Shown here: piece by piece, positions 7,205-15,701 of the stretch
How the letters are laid out: every line of letters starts with the position of its first letter
Numbering within the stretch: position 1 is the first letter of the stretch
Assembly: GCF_003443895.1 (NCBI RefSeq)
Contig: NZ_QQOA01000024.1
Location: 56,785-120,784, forward strand
DNA length: 64,000 bases
From: Paraburkholderia phosphatilytica
Lineage (GTDB): Bacteria; Pseudomonadota; Gammaproteobacteria; Burkholderiales; Burkholderiaceae
Direction of reading: 5' to 3'
The notes under the pieces: generated by a model
Database searches by the model: none
Told to the model about the DNA's origin: nothing
What the model saw: the letters and a program-made list of their open reading frames with translations, nothing else
Translations under genes and position numbers: made by a program

Positions 7205-8258
7205 CGCTCGCCGCCATGCGTTCGATTTGCATACCGAGGTTGTCGCCGACGGCGACCAGCTTGCCGAGCGCGATCGTCTGCCCGTACGAGACGAGGCGCA
7301 CCGTGGCGTCCTGCAGCGGCAGCGGCAGGTCGACCACGTAGCCGGGTTGCAGCGCGCTCAGCTGCGCGACGCTCAGGTTGACCGTCAGCAGCTCGATATG
7401 CACGGGCAGGTCCATGGCGGCGACTTCGGCAACCGCTTCGCCGGTGAACTGGGCCGCGGCGGCTTCGTGCGGGTTGAAGTCGTCGAATTGGGCGTCGTTG
7501 ACTGAACTCACGGGGGTCTCCAAGGTAACGAAATGCGTGTCGATGCGAACGCCGACGCAGACCTGGCGGCCGCGCGCCGCGCCGAAGCGCAGCGTCGCAT
7601 GTTCGAGGGGCGCGCCTTCGGCGAACGAGGCCGACGGCTGCCAGCCGATCAGCACGTCGTGGCGCTTGAGCGACGCGAGCAGGGCGGGCGAGCAGCGCCG
7701 GCTTCTCAGACGCACGACGCCGGGCACGGCGAGGTCGTCGAGGGCGTGGGTGGCGCGCGCGCGGTTCGCGCCGAGCCATTCGCGCGCGTACTCGTCGGCG
7801 AGTGCGGCGGGCAGCTCGACGACGAGACCCGTGCGGTCGACGCCGTCGACGGCAAAGCGCAGCGGCACGCCGGGAATTGCGCCGACGTTCTCCGCGAGCG
7901 AGACCGCCTTGACCATTGGCGTGCCGCCGCGAGACGTGCGCAGGCGCGCTAGCAGCCCGGAGAGCCACATGTTCGCGAGAGCCGCGGCGCGGGCTTTCTC
8001 GGTATCGAGCGCGATGGTGTGGAGCGCCGGGAAATCGTCGGCATCGGCGACGACGGTCAGCGCACCGTGATCGCATTCGAGCGCGAACGCGAGCGAATGC
8101 GCGAATACCGCCGAGCCGATACCGCGCGTGCGCAGGCCGTATTCGACGCCGGGGTGCGCCGCGCGCGCATCGCACAGCGCGCGGGTGAGCCGAGCGAGCG
8201 CGATCGTGCAGCTCGGCAACCGGCCTTCGAGCGCTGATGGCGAGGCTTCGTTAAGCAT
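7188..8258 (-). CDS. sctQ: T3SS cytoplasmic ring (sorting platform) protein SctQ (HrcQ)
   Basis: I choose the ATG at 8258, which has an AGGAG site 9 bases upstream, over the ATG at 8288. This gives 356 residues. The C-terminal 75 or so residues form a SpoA/SPOA domain (LPVHIELLTVNLSVAQL, then GYVVDLPLPL, ATVRLVSYGQTIALGKLVAVGDNLGMQI). SctQ proteins form the pods of the sorting platform with SctK and SctL. It overlaps sctR by 17 bases. Confidence 0.9.
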   Translation of the reverse strand: MLNEASPSALEGRLPSCTIALARLTRALCDARAAHPGVEYGLRTRGIGSAVFAHSLAFALECDHGALTVVADADDFPALHTIALDTEKARAAALANMWLSGLLARLRTSRGGTPMVKAVSLAENVGAIPGVPLRFAVDGVDRTGLVVELPAALADEYAREWLGANRARATHALDDLAVPGVVRLRSRRCSPALLASLKRHDVLIGWQPSASFAEGAPLEHATLRFGAARGRQVCVGVRIDTHFVTLETPVSSVNDAQFDDFNPHEAAAAQFTGEAVAEVAAMDLPVHIELLTVNLSVAQLSALQPGYVVDLPLPLQDATVRLVSYGQTIALGKLVAVGDNLGMQIERMAASDERQS

Positions 8259-8296
8259 GCGCGTGATCTCCTGGTGGCAATGGGGCAATGACTGGT

Positions 8297-9013
8297 TCAG
8301 GCGATGACGTCGATCCGGCGGCTCAGCACATCGGCGAGGCGCGCGCGCAGCGCGTCGGTGTTATCGACGATAAGGCGGGAGGCGCGCGGGTCCGTCGTTT
8401 CAAAGCGAATAACTAGGCGCGACGGCGAAAGCTGCAGATGCAGCAAGGTGTCGGGCAGCACGGCGGGGTTCAGCGGCAGCGTGACTTCGCAGCCGGCGTC
8501 GTCGGTGGCGCCGGACATCGAGCAGAAGCGGGCGATGCGCTCGCTCAGATGCTGCGTCAGGACTTCGCCGTGCGCGGCGCTCGCGCAGGCGCGCACGATG
8601 TGTTCGCCGAGCGATGGGTCGTCGGTTGGCGCGGTGGCGTCCTGCTTGCGCTTCGCGGCCGTGAGGCGCAGCTTGGGCGTCGTCGCGGCAGGCGTGGGCT
8701 TTTCCGCTTCGTCGCTTGCGATCTCGGGCAGGGCGGGCGCGACGTCTGCCGGATTCTGGTTAGCGTCCGCCTGGCCGCCGGCATCGGCAGATCCCGACGT
8801 TCCCGCATCGGCCTCGCTCTGTTGTGACGCTTGGTCCCCGTCGTCATCGGCGGCGTTCATGCCGCCACTGCCGAAGGCGCTCGCCTGCTCGGCCAGCGCC
8901 CGGAACAACTGCACCGCGGACGAATTCGCTGTACCGCGCGCGGACGGCCCCGCCGCGCTCCCAGGCGAGGGCACGATACGGATGTCGCGGGCGTTGCGTG
9001 CGCGATCGGTCAT
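8297..9013 (-). CDS. sctP: T3SS needle-length/substrate-switch protein (HpaC/HpaP, SctP-like)
   Basis: This 238-residue protein has a disordered, Ala/Asp/Gln-rich N-terminal half and a compact C-terminal third (about 150-238), with LPLNPAVLPDTLLHLQLSPSRL-like strands typical of T3S4 proteins. It sits between sctV and sctQ, the place of hpaP/hpaC in Ralstonia and Xanthomonas. These proteins bind SctU and switch export from pilus or rod subunits to translocators and effectors. Confidence 0.8.
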   Translation of the reverse strand: MTDRARNARDIRIVPSPGSAAGPSARGTANSSAVQLFRALAEQASAFGSGGMNAADDDGDQASQQSEADAGTSGSADAGGQADANQNPADVAPALPEIASDEAEKPTPAATTPKLRLTAAKRKQDATAPTDDPSLGEHIVRACASAAHGEVLTQHLSERIARFCSMSGATDDAGCEVTLPLNPAVLPDTLLHLQLSPSRLVIRFETTDPRASRLIVDNTDALRARLADVLSRRIDVIA

Positions 9014-9029
9014 GACGCTCTCCCGTGGG

Positions 9030-11081
9030 CTAGAACGTGAGGCGTCCGACCGGCGAAAGATGCGCGTCGGAGCCGAGTTCCTGGAACGAATAGACGTGCA
9101 GCCACGGAAAGCGCTGCTCGATCATCCGGCGCGCGTAGCGGCGGATGTCCATGGCCGTGACCACGGCGAGGTGCTTGGCGGGGTCTTGCCCGCAGATGCC
9201 TTCGAGGTTGCCGAGCAGCGTATCGATCAGCGATGGTTCGAGCGCAAGGAAGTTGCCCGCCGGGGTCGGCTTGATCGCCTGGCGGATCGCTTGCTCGACT
9301 TCGGGATCGAGCACGATGGTGGGCAGGTCACCGGTGCCGCCCGTCGCGCGGTGCGCGATGAAGCGACCGAGGTCGCTGCGCACGTATTCGGTCACCATCA
9401 GCAGATCTTTTTCTTTCGGACCCCAGACGACGAGGCTTTCGAGAATCACGCGGATGTTGCGGATCGGCACGTGCTCTTCGAGCATGCGCCGCAGCACCTC
9501 GGCGATGCGCTGCACGGGCAGCGCCTTCTGCACTTCGGCGACGAGGCCCGGATAGTCGGCGCCCGCGCGTTCGAGCAGCCACTGCGTTTCCTGCATGCCG
9601 AGGAAGAGCTTGGCCTCGGCGCCGAGCCGCGCGACGGCATGCTGCGCGATCAGCGCTTCGCGGCTGATCCCGGCCGACGCGGCCTCGCCCGAGACCTTCG
9701 CCGAATCGATCCAGTAGCTCAGTTCGAGTCCCGCGACGTTCGCGTGCTTGTCGCAATGTTCGAGCAGAGCGGCGGGCGCGTCGAGCAAGACGGTGCGCCC
9801 CGGCGGCAGGTCGACCGGATCGGACGGCACGTCTTGCACGAGCAGCTGATAGGTGTGGTCGCGCAGGTCGTCGGCGATCCACAGCGCGGTGCGCGGGAAC
9901 GGCAGGCCGAGATCGGCCGAGAGCGCGCACCGGCCGCGTTCGAACGCGGAGTCGAGCGCGGCGGCGTCGATCAGTGCGGCGAGCGCGGGCGAGAGGCGGA
10001 TCGCGAGCGGCACGGCAAAGGCAGGCGGCTTGGTCGAGATCGTCGGCGCGCTCTCCTTCGAGCCTTCGCGCTTGAGCGCGGGCAGCTCGGGGCCGGCCGG
10101 CTCGCCGGCCTTGCGCTGCTTCTTGCGAAGCGCGAAGCCGCCTGCGAACAGCGCGCCCGCGAGCACGACGAACAGCGACGCCGGGAAGCCCGGCACGAGC
10201 GCGAAGCCGCACAGGAGTGCGGCGGCGCTGAAGAGCGCGCGCGCGTTGCCCGAGAGCTGCTCGATGATCTCGGTGCCGAGGGAGCGCGGTGCCGCTTCTT
10301 CGTCGGCGACGCGCGTGATCAGCACGCCGGCCGCGACGGAGATCAACAGCGACGGAATCTGCGACACCATCGCATCTCCGATCGAGAGCACCGAGAAGCG
10401 GTTCGCCGCCTCACCTGCCGACATGCCGTGATACGTCACGCCGATCACGATGCCCGCGATGATGTTGACCATCGTGATGACAAGGCCCGCGATCGCATCG
10501 CCCTTGACGAACTTCATCGCGCCGTCCATGCCGCCATGCAGCTGGGTTTCGAGGGCGAGCAGCGCGCGGCGCTTCTGCGCCTGCTCGGCGGTGAGGTTGC
10601 CGGCGCGCACGTCGGCGTCGATGCTCATCTGCTTGCCGGGCATGCCGTCGAGCGTGAAGCGCGCACCGACTTCCGCGACGCGCTCCGAGCCCTTGGCGAT
10701 GACGATGAACTGCACCGTCGTGATGATGAGGAACACGACCAGGCCGACGACGAGATTGCCGCCCACCACGAGCTCGCCGAAGCTCTCGATGATGTGGCCG
10801 GCGTCGGCGTTGAGCAGAATCGATTTGGTCGAGGCGATGTTAAGCGAGAGGCGAAACAGCGTCGTGAACAGCAGCAGCGACGGAAACGCCGAAAGCGAAG
10901 TCGCCTTCGGGATGTACATCGTGACCATCAGCAGCAGGACGCTCGTCGTGATGTTGATGCCGAGCAGCGTGTCGATGAGAAAGGTCGGCAGCGGCAGGAT
11001 CATCAATGCGATGACGGCGACGACGACGCCGCAGATTGCGATTTCGCCGCTGTACTGCGAGAGGTTGGTACGTTTGCTCAT
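9030..11081 (-). CDS. sctV: T3SS export gate protein SctV (HrcV)
   Basis: The start is the ATG at 11081 (MSKRTNLSQYSGEIA), overlapping the TGA of sctU by ATGA; the upstream open frame is a shadow. It gives 683 residues, normal for FlhA/LcrD proteins. Eight membrane spans fill residues 15-320, with the conserved RVAEVGARFTLDGMPGKQMSIDAD motif in the FHIPEP region near 135-158. A large cytosolic domain (about 350-683) forms the nonameric ring that receives chaperone-substrate pairs. Only 16 bases separate it from sctP. Confidence 0.95.
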   Translation of the reverse strand: MSKRTNLSQYSGEIAICGVVVAVIALMILPLPTFLIDTLLGINITTSVLLLMVTMYIPKATSLSAFPSLLLFTTLFRLSLNIASTKSILLNADAGHIIESFGELVVGGNLVVGLVVFLIITTVQFIVIAKGSERVAEVGARFTLDGMPGKQMSIDADVRAGNLTAEQAQKRRALLALETQLHGGMDGAMKFVKGDAIAGLVITMVNIIAGIVIGVTYHGMSAGEAANRFSVLSIGDAMVSQIPSLLISVAAGVLITRVADEEAAPRSLGTEIIEQLSGNARALFSAAALLCGFALVPGFPASLFVVLAGALFAGGFALRKKQRKAGEPAGPELPALKREGSKESAPTISTKPPAFAVPLAIRLSPALAALIDAAALDSAFERGRCALSADLGLPFPRTALWIADDLRDHTYQLLVQDVPSDPVDLPPGRTVLLDAPAALLEHCDKHANVAGLELSYWIDSAKVSGEAASAGISREALIAQHAVARLGAEAKLFLGMQETQWLLERAGADYPGLVAEVQKALPVQRIAEVLRRMLEEHVPIRNIRVILESLVVWGPKEKDLLMVTEYVRSDLGRFIAHRATGGTGDLPTIVLDPEVEQAIRQAIKPTPAGNFLALEPSLIDTLLGNLEGICGQDPAKHLAVVTAMDIRRYARRMIEQRFPWLHVYSFQELGSDAHLSPVGRLTF

Positions 11082-12190
11082 GGCCGCGGGCCTCGCGTGG
11101 AAAAGTCGGATGAGTCGGGCAGCGTGCTGTGGGCGGCCTCGTCGCGTGCGCTGCCGGTGCCCATGTCCTCGACCCAGGCGAGCACGGCGGCGACGGCCTT
11201 GAAGCAGGTTTCGGGAATCGCCTCGTCGAGCGCCACGCGGTAGAGCGTGCGGGCGAGCGGCGGGTTGCGCACGATCGGCACGCCGTGGCGTTCGGCCATG
11301 CGGCGGATCTCCATCGCATCGGCGTCGATGCCCTTGGCGACCACGCGCGGCAGATCGAATTCGTCGGGCATGTAGCGCACGGCGACCGCGTAGTGCGTCG
11401 GGTTGACGATCACGGCCTGGGCGTCGGCCACGCGCTTGTCGGGGTTGCTTTCGACGATCTCGCGCGCCACCTGCTTGCGCTTGCCCTTCAACTGCGGGTC
11501 GCCCTCGGACTCCTTGTGCTCGCGCTTCACCTCGTCCTTGCTCATGCGGTGGTCGCGAATGAAGAGCCAATGCTGGACGCCCCAATCGGCGGCGCCGATC
11601 ACGAGGTAGAGCACGCCGCCTACGGCGAACAGGCGGCACAGCGCGGTCCACGAAATCTGGATCAGGTCGGAAAGCGGCTCGTAGGCGACGCCGACGATCA
11701 GCGGCACGAGCGCGAGCAGCGTCTTCCAGAGCGCGGCGAGGATGATGCTGGCCTTCACGAGCATCTTTGCGAGATCGATGAAGGAGCGCATCGAGAACAT
11801 GCGCTTGAGGCCCGTGCCGGGGTTGATCGCGCTGAACTTCGGTTCGAGTGGCTTGAACGAGATCTGGAAGCCGACCTGCGCCGCGACCGCGACGGTGGCC
11901 GCGATCACGGCGGCGACGAGCGGCAGCGAGAGCAGCAGCGCCTGTATGCCGATTCCCGCGATGGCGCGGCGCGCATCGAAATCCTCGCGGTTGGCCGACT
12001 GCACGTCGAGGGCGAGGTGCAGCAGCGCGCGCAGATGGTCGCCCATCGCCGGACCGGCGAACGAGAAGCCGAGCGAGGCCGCGAGCAGGAGCAGCGCGAA
12101 CGAAAGGTCGGTGCTCTTGACGGTTTCGCCGTCGTTGCGGGCGTCCTTCAGCTTCTTCTCTGTCGGCTCTTCGGTCTTTTCGTCGGACAT
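11078..12190 (-). CDS. sctU: T3SS autocleaving switch protein SctU (HrcU)
   Basis: The ATG at 12190 gives 370 residues, starting MSDEKTEEPTEKKLKDARNDG, the typical FlhB/SctU opening. Four membrane spans lie in residues 29-205. The cytosolic part has the self-cleaving NPTH motif at 263-266, followed by YAVAVRYMP and a GIDADAMEIRRMAERHGVPI stretch. Cleavage between Asn and Pro allows the substrate switch. It is the first gene of the minus-strand operon, 70 bases after a perfect PIP box. Confidence 0.95.
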   Translation of the reverse strand: MSDEKTEEPTEKKLKDARNDGETVKSTDLSFALLLLAASLGFSFAGPAMGDHLRALLHLALDVQSANREDFDARRAIAGIGIQALLLSLPLVAAVIAATVAVAAQVGFQISFKPLEPKFSAINPGTGLKRMFSMRSFIDLAKMLVKASIILAALWKTLLALVPLIVGVAYEPLSDLIQISWTALCRLFAVGGVLYLVIGAADWGVQHWLFIRDHRMSKDEVKREHKESEGDPQLKGKRKQVAREIVESNPDKRVADAQAVIVNPTHYAVAVRYMPDEFDLPRVVAKGIDADAMEIRRMAERHGVPIVRNPPLARTLYRVALDEAIPETCFKAVAAVLAWVEDMGTGSARDEAAHSTLPDSSDFSTRGPRP

Positions 12191-12260
12191 GGCTTGCGCT
12201 CCGCGCGATGGGTTCGGAGCGGAGTCTCGCCGCGAATGCCGCAGCGCATGCGCGTGGGCG

Positions 12261-12285
12261 GCGAAACGGCGGGGCCTGTAGCGAA
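12261..12285 (-). promoter_or_regulatory. PIP/hrpII box driving the sctU operon
   Basis: Read on the minus strand: TTCGC (12285-12281), 15 bases, TTCGC (12265-12261). This is a perfect PIP consensus 70 bases upstream of sctU. I do not see a clean YANNNT at the usual 30-32 base distance, so the -10 element may be weak. Confidence 0.75.
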
Positions 12286-12308
12286 TCCGTGCAATCGTTA
12301 GCTGCGAA

Positions 12309-12371
12309 TTCGCTGAGGGGCGAGAGATTTCGCGGCGCGGCGGCTCGCCTCGGGCGCGGGTCGGATACGTT
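12309..12371 (+). promoter_or_regulatory. PIP/hrpII box with -10 driving the hrpB1 operon
   Basis: TTCGC (12309-12313), 15 bases, TTCGC (12329-12333), then 32 bases and TACGTT (12366-12371, fits YANNNT). The box lies only 23 bases from the minus-strand PIP box, so one control region serves both halves of the T3SS. Confidence 0.85.
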
Positions 12372-12437
12372 ACGGCCATCGGCGCAGAGCACTGTCTGCT
12401 GCCTTCCATGAACGACTCCCAAGCGCGAGGCTTAACG

Positions 12438-12938
12438 ATGAATCTCACGACATGCAGCAACCGTCTTGTGTCCGGCCTGGTCGAGATGCTGACCTGGGCA
12501 GCGAGAAAGGGGCACCTCGACGAAGCCGATCGTCTGCTGGCGGCGCTCCACCTGATGCGCCCGAAGTTCGTCGAATTGCAGGCGTACGACGCGTGGCTCC
12601 TGATCCGCCGCAACCGCATGGCCGACGCCGCCCAGCTGCTGCGCCAGCTCGAAGGGCGCGAGCTGCAGGGGCCGTTCGGCCCGTACGTGACGGCGCTGCT
12701 GGCCGTGTGCCTGTCGTCGCTGCGCGATCCGAGCTGGCGCATCTACGCGAACGAAGTGATCACACGCGATGAGGATGCCGAATCGGTCGGCCTCGTGAAC
12801 CTGCTGCTCGGCAAGCGCGAGAAGTTCGACAAGGACGACGGCGCGCAAGGCGTGGCGGTGTCGGCGAAGGCACCTTCAGCCGACGCCACGGCCGAGCTGC
12901 TGCGCCAGGCGATGTCGTTCAGCTACCTGCGCGCTTAA
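12438..12938 (+). CDS. hrpB1: HrpB1/HrpK-family T3SS protein
   Basis: The start MNLTTCSNRLVSGL (12438) is preferred over the ATG at 12408, since it has a GCGAGG-like site and matches the usual start; it gives 166 residues. The protein is a TPR-like helical repeat (LTWAARKGHLDEADRLLAALHLMRP, then LLIRRNRMADAAQLLRQLEG), as in the HrpB1_HrpK family. HrpB1 of Xanthomonas is periplasmic, binds peptidoglycan and helps T3SS assembly. It is the first gene of the plus-strand operon, 10 bases before hrpB2. Confidence 0.85.
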   Translation: MNLTTCSNRLVSGLVEMLTWAARKGHLDEADRLLAALHLMRPKFVELQAYDAWLLIRRNRMADAAQLLRQLEGRELQGPFGPYVTALLAVCLSSLRDPSWRIYANEVITRDEDAESVGLVNLLLGKREKFDKDDGAQGVAVSAKAPSADATAELLRQAMSFSYLRA

Positions 12939-12948
12939 GGAGCCCGCC

Positions 12949-13365
12949 ATGACTTCCGCAATCGCACCTCTGCCTCCGCTGCCGCCCCTTCAGTCGGTAG
13001 GTGGCGCGGAAGCCGCCGGCCCGGCCGCTTCCACCCACTTCGCCAACGAGGCGCCGGGCGGTCTCGGCGACCGCTTCAAGCAAGCGCTCGCCGAGGCCCG
13101 CCTGGTGCCCGAAGACGGCTCCCACATGCAAGGTCCGTCCTCGATCTCGCAGGCCATCACGACGCAGGACCAGGCGTTCGGCGCGCTGACGGCGAAGATC
13201 GACGCCTTCGAGGCGTCGAGCGGGAGCATGTCGATGCAGCAGGTGACCGCGCAATCGCTGCAGATCCAGCATGAGATCACCGGGCAAATGGTGAAAATCT
13301 ACACCGGCACGGCGGTGGCGCAGGGCGGCAAGAGTACGGTCCAGACCTTGATGAAGAACCAATAG
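12949..13365 (+). CDS. hrpB2: HrpB2-like T3SS inner rod/early substrate
   Basis: This 138-residue protein has a low-complexity N-terminus and a conserved C-terminus ending KSTVQTLMKNQ, matching the VxTLMKNQ motif shared by HrpB2 and inner-rod (SctI) proteins. HrpB2 is exported early, is needed for pilus assembly, and is kept back once HpaC binds SctU. An AAGGAG site precedes the ATG. It sits between hrpB1 and sctJ. Confidence 0.85.
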   Translation: MTSAIAPLPPLPPLQSVGGAEAAGPAASTHFANEAPGGLGDRFKQALAEARLVPEDGSHMQGPSSISQAITTQDQAFGALTAKIDAFEASSGSMSMQQVTAQSLQIQHEITGQMVKIYTGTAVAQGGKSTVQTLMKNQ

Positions 13366-13377
13366 AAGGGAGCCGCG

Positions 13378-14223
13378 ATGCGCCGCTTATCGAACTTCTC
13401 TGCGTACCTTTCCTCGAGCCCGTCTTCGAACATTTGTCGCGCGCTGGCCGTGGCCGTCGCGTGCACCGTCTTGCTCGCGGGATGCAGCAAACAGTTGTTC
13501 GCGCAGTTGCCCGAGGCCGATGCGAACGAGCTGATGCGCGTGCTGCTGGAGGCCGGCATCGACGCGAGCAAGTCGACGCCCGACAGCGGCAAGAGCTGGG
13601 AGGTCACCGTCGACGAGGACGACTTCGCGCGCTCGATGGAAGTGCTGCGCGCGCACGGGCTGCCGCATCAGCGCTACACGTCGCTCGGCGAGATGTTCAA
13701 GAAGGACGGCCTGATCTCGACGCCGACCGAAGAGCGCGTGCGCTTCATCTACGGCGTGTCGCAGCAGCTATCGGCGACGCTCACGCGCATCGACGGTGTC
13801 GCCTACGCCGACGTGCAGATCGTGCTGCCCAACAACGATCCCCTTTCGAGCGTGATCAAGCCGTCGGCGGCGGCGGTGTTCATCAAGTATCGCGAGGGCG
13901 TCGATATTCAGGCGCTCGTGCCGAGCATCAAGAACCTCGTCGTGCATAGCGTCGAGGGCCTCGCCTACGACAACGTCAGCGTGACGCTCGTGCAGGCGGC
14001 CGAACCCGCGGCGGCGCCTGCTTCCGAAGAGCGTGCGCATGGCGGCCACGGTCTCGGGATCGGTCTGGCAGTGGCGGCCGTGCTCGGCGTGCTCGCGGCC
14101 CTGGCCGCGGCGGCGTTCGCCTTCGCGCCGGAGCGCGTGAAGCGCCTGCTGCCGGCACGCCTCGCGGCCAAGCGCGAGAAGACGGCGGGCGAGAAGGCGG
14201 TGGGCGAGGCGCAGCCGTCATGA
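13378..14223 (+). CDS. sctJ: T3SS inner-ring lipoprotein SctJ (HrcJ)
   Basis: This 281-residue YscJ/HrcJ lipoprotein has a signal peptide with the lipobox LLAGC (Cys36). The YscJ domain follows (QLPEADANELMRVLLEAGI, GLPHQRYTSLGEMFKKDG, then TRIDGVAYADVQIVLP). A C-terminal membrane span lies at about 225-250. It forms the smaller inner-membrane ring with SctD. Its TGA overlaps the ATG of the next gene (ATGA). Confidence 0.95.
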   Translation: MRRLSNFSAYLSSSPSSNICRALAVAVACTVLLAGCSKQLFAQLPEADANELMRVLLEAGIDASKSTPDSGKSWEVTVDEDDFARSMEVLRAHGLPHQRYTSLGEMFKKDGLISTPTEERVRFIYGVSQQLSATLTRIDGVAYADVQIVLPNNDPLSSVIKPSAAAVFIKYREGVDIQALVPSIKNLVVHSVEGLAYDNVSVTLVQAAEPAAAPASEERAHGGHGLGIGLAVAAVLGVLAALAAAAFAFAPERVKRLLPARLAAKREKTAGEKAVGEAQPS

Positions 14224-14912
14224 GCTCCGCTCATCCGCTGATTCGCATGCTCTCGGCGTTCGAGGCGCGCGTGCGCGAGCTAACCGAAGTGCTCGGCGAT
14301 GCGTCGTACGAGCCGAGCCCGGAGCGCGCCTTGGCCGCCCCGTGGATCGAGGCGCATGCGCACGCGCTCAGGGCCGAAGCGGCACGCCGGATTTGGTTCG
14401 CCGTGCCGGTGCCGCTCGCCGCGTTCCTCGAGCCGGGCAACCGCATGGCGATCCTCGCGCCCGACGCGCTGCGCCGGCTGCTCGCGGCGCGCGCGCTGTT
14501 CGCGTGCCGCGATGCCGTGCGCCGCTGCGTCGACCGGCGCGTGCGCGGCGCGCTCGCCGAGAGCGTCGGGCCGGACGCTCTCGGCGCTCTCGCCGCCGTG
14601 CCAGCCACGCGCGGCGCTGCCGATCATGTGCTGCCCGAGGACGTCTCGCCCGACGCGCTGGCCCGCGACGGCTGGCGCGCGCTGGCGTCGATCGGCGCGT
14701 GTGGCCATCCGAGCCTGCGCAACCTGATCGAGCTGAGCCTGGCCGTGGCGAGCGACGCCGCGCAGCAAGCAACCGGCTTCGCCCGGTTGAGCACTCACGG
14801 TGGGGATGTGTGCGCGCCTGGGCAGGCCGCCTCAGAAAGCAAAACAGAAATGACCCGCTTTTTTTCCGCCGCAGGCGGCATCTTTCCGGAGCTGCAATGG
14901 CTATTTGGCTGA
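14220..14912 (+). CDS. sctK: HrpB4/SctK-like sorting-platform protein
   Basis: This 230-residue protein lies between sctJ and sctL, the place of hrpB4 in Ralstonia and Xanthomonas; HrpB4 is the SctK counterpart. It is Ala/Arg-rich and helical, with RIWFAVPVPLAAFLEPGNRMAIL near 58-80 and DALRRLLAARALFACRDAVRRC near 82-103. SctK joins the sorting pods to the ring. Sequence conservation in this family is low, so the call relies on position. It overlaps sctL by 16 bases. Confidence 0.7.
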   Translation: MSSAHPLIRMLSAFEARVRELTEVLGDASYEPSPERALAAPWIEAHAHALRAEAARRIWFAVPVPLAAFLEPGNRMAILAPDALRRLLAARALFACRDAVRRCVDRRVRGALAESVGPDALGALAAVPATRGAADHVLPEDVSPDALARDGWRALASIGACGHPSLRNLIELSLAVASDAAQQATGFARLSTHGGDVCAPGQAASESKTEMTRFFSAAGGIFPELQWLFG

Positions 14913-15700
14913 AACACAATCCGAAAGTCGTGGCCGTGGAGGGGGACGTCGTGCGCGCCGGGGACAGCGCGCGCCTGGTCGAGATGAGCGATGCCCTCGA
15001 CGCGCTGCACGAGCTCGTCGCCGCGACGATGTCGGACGCCACCGAGCGGGCACGTGCGCTATTGGAAAAAGCGCGCCAGGAGGCCGACGGCTTCGTCGAC
15101 GCCGCGCGCCGCCGCTTCAACAACAGCGCGCGGCTCGGCTATGCGTCCGGTAGCCGGCGCGCGATGGCCGAGGTCCACGCGCGCTATCTCGCGAAAAGGC
15201 GCGACGAGCAGGAAGAGCTGCAGCGCTCGGCGCAGCGTTTGTCGCGCATCGTGCTGAAGGCGGTGGAGCAGGTCGTCGCCGAGAGTGATCGCGACGCGCT
15301 GATGCGCCGTGTCGTGCTCACGGTCGGGCGCGCCATCGACGACACGACGCACCTCACCGTCACCGTGCCCGGCGCCGATGCCGAGCGCGCGCGGCGTCTG
15401 TTCGGCGAGATAGGCCGCGAGGCGTCGCCGCCGCTGAACGTCGACGTCGTGATCGACGACGAGGCGCCCGAGGGCACCTGCACGTGCGATTGGGACTACG
15501 GGGTGATCGAGGCCGACCTCAACGCGCAGCTCGCGGGACTCTCGCGGGCGATCGCCAAGGGCGCGGCGTGGAGTGCGTTGACGGACTGGCCGGAGGGTGA
15601 CGGCGGCGGCCATCCGGAGTCGGGCTTTGACGACGAAGACGATACCTTCGACACAAGCGACGACCACCCGGGCCACGACGAGGCCGCCGGAGACGACTGA
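14897..15700 (+). CDS. sctL: T3SS ATPase stator SctL (HrpB5/HrcL)
   Basis: The start ATG at 14897 (MAIWLKHNPKVVAVEGD) lies inside the end of the previous gene; the longer upstream frame is a shadow. It gives 267 residues. A coiled helix (about 45-110) rich in Ala, Arg and Glu is followed by the FliH/SctL C-terminal domain with VEQVVAESDRDALMRRVV and CTCDWDYGVIEADLNAQLAGL. The acidic tail (about 230-267) is unusual in length. SctL links the SctN ATPase to SctQ. One base separates it from sctN. Confidence 0.9.
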   Translation: MAIWLKHNPKVVAVEGDVVRAGDSARLVEMSDALDALHELVAATMSDATERARALLEKARQEADGFVDAARRRFNNSARLGYASGSRRAMAEVHARYLAKRRDEQEELQRSAQRLSRIVLKAVEQVVAESDRDALMRRVVLTVGRAIDDTTHLTVTVPGADAERARRLFGEIGREASPPLNVDVVIDDEAPEGTCTCDWDYGVIEADLNAQLAGLSRAIAKGAAWSALTDWPEGDGGGHPESGFDDEDDTFDTSDDHPGHDEAAGDD

Positions 15701-15701
15701 C

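Noticed and set aside
8304..11243. 979-codon plus-strand frame
   Set aside because: It lies opposite sctP and sctV, is Arg/His/Asp-rich and has no family pattern. GC-rich genes often give such long antisense frames.
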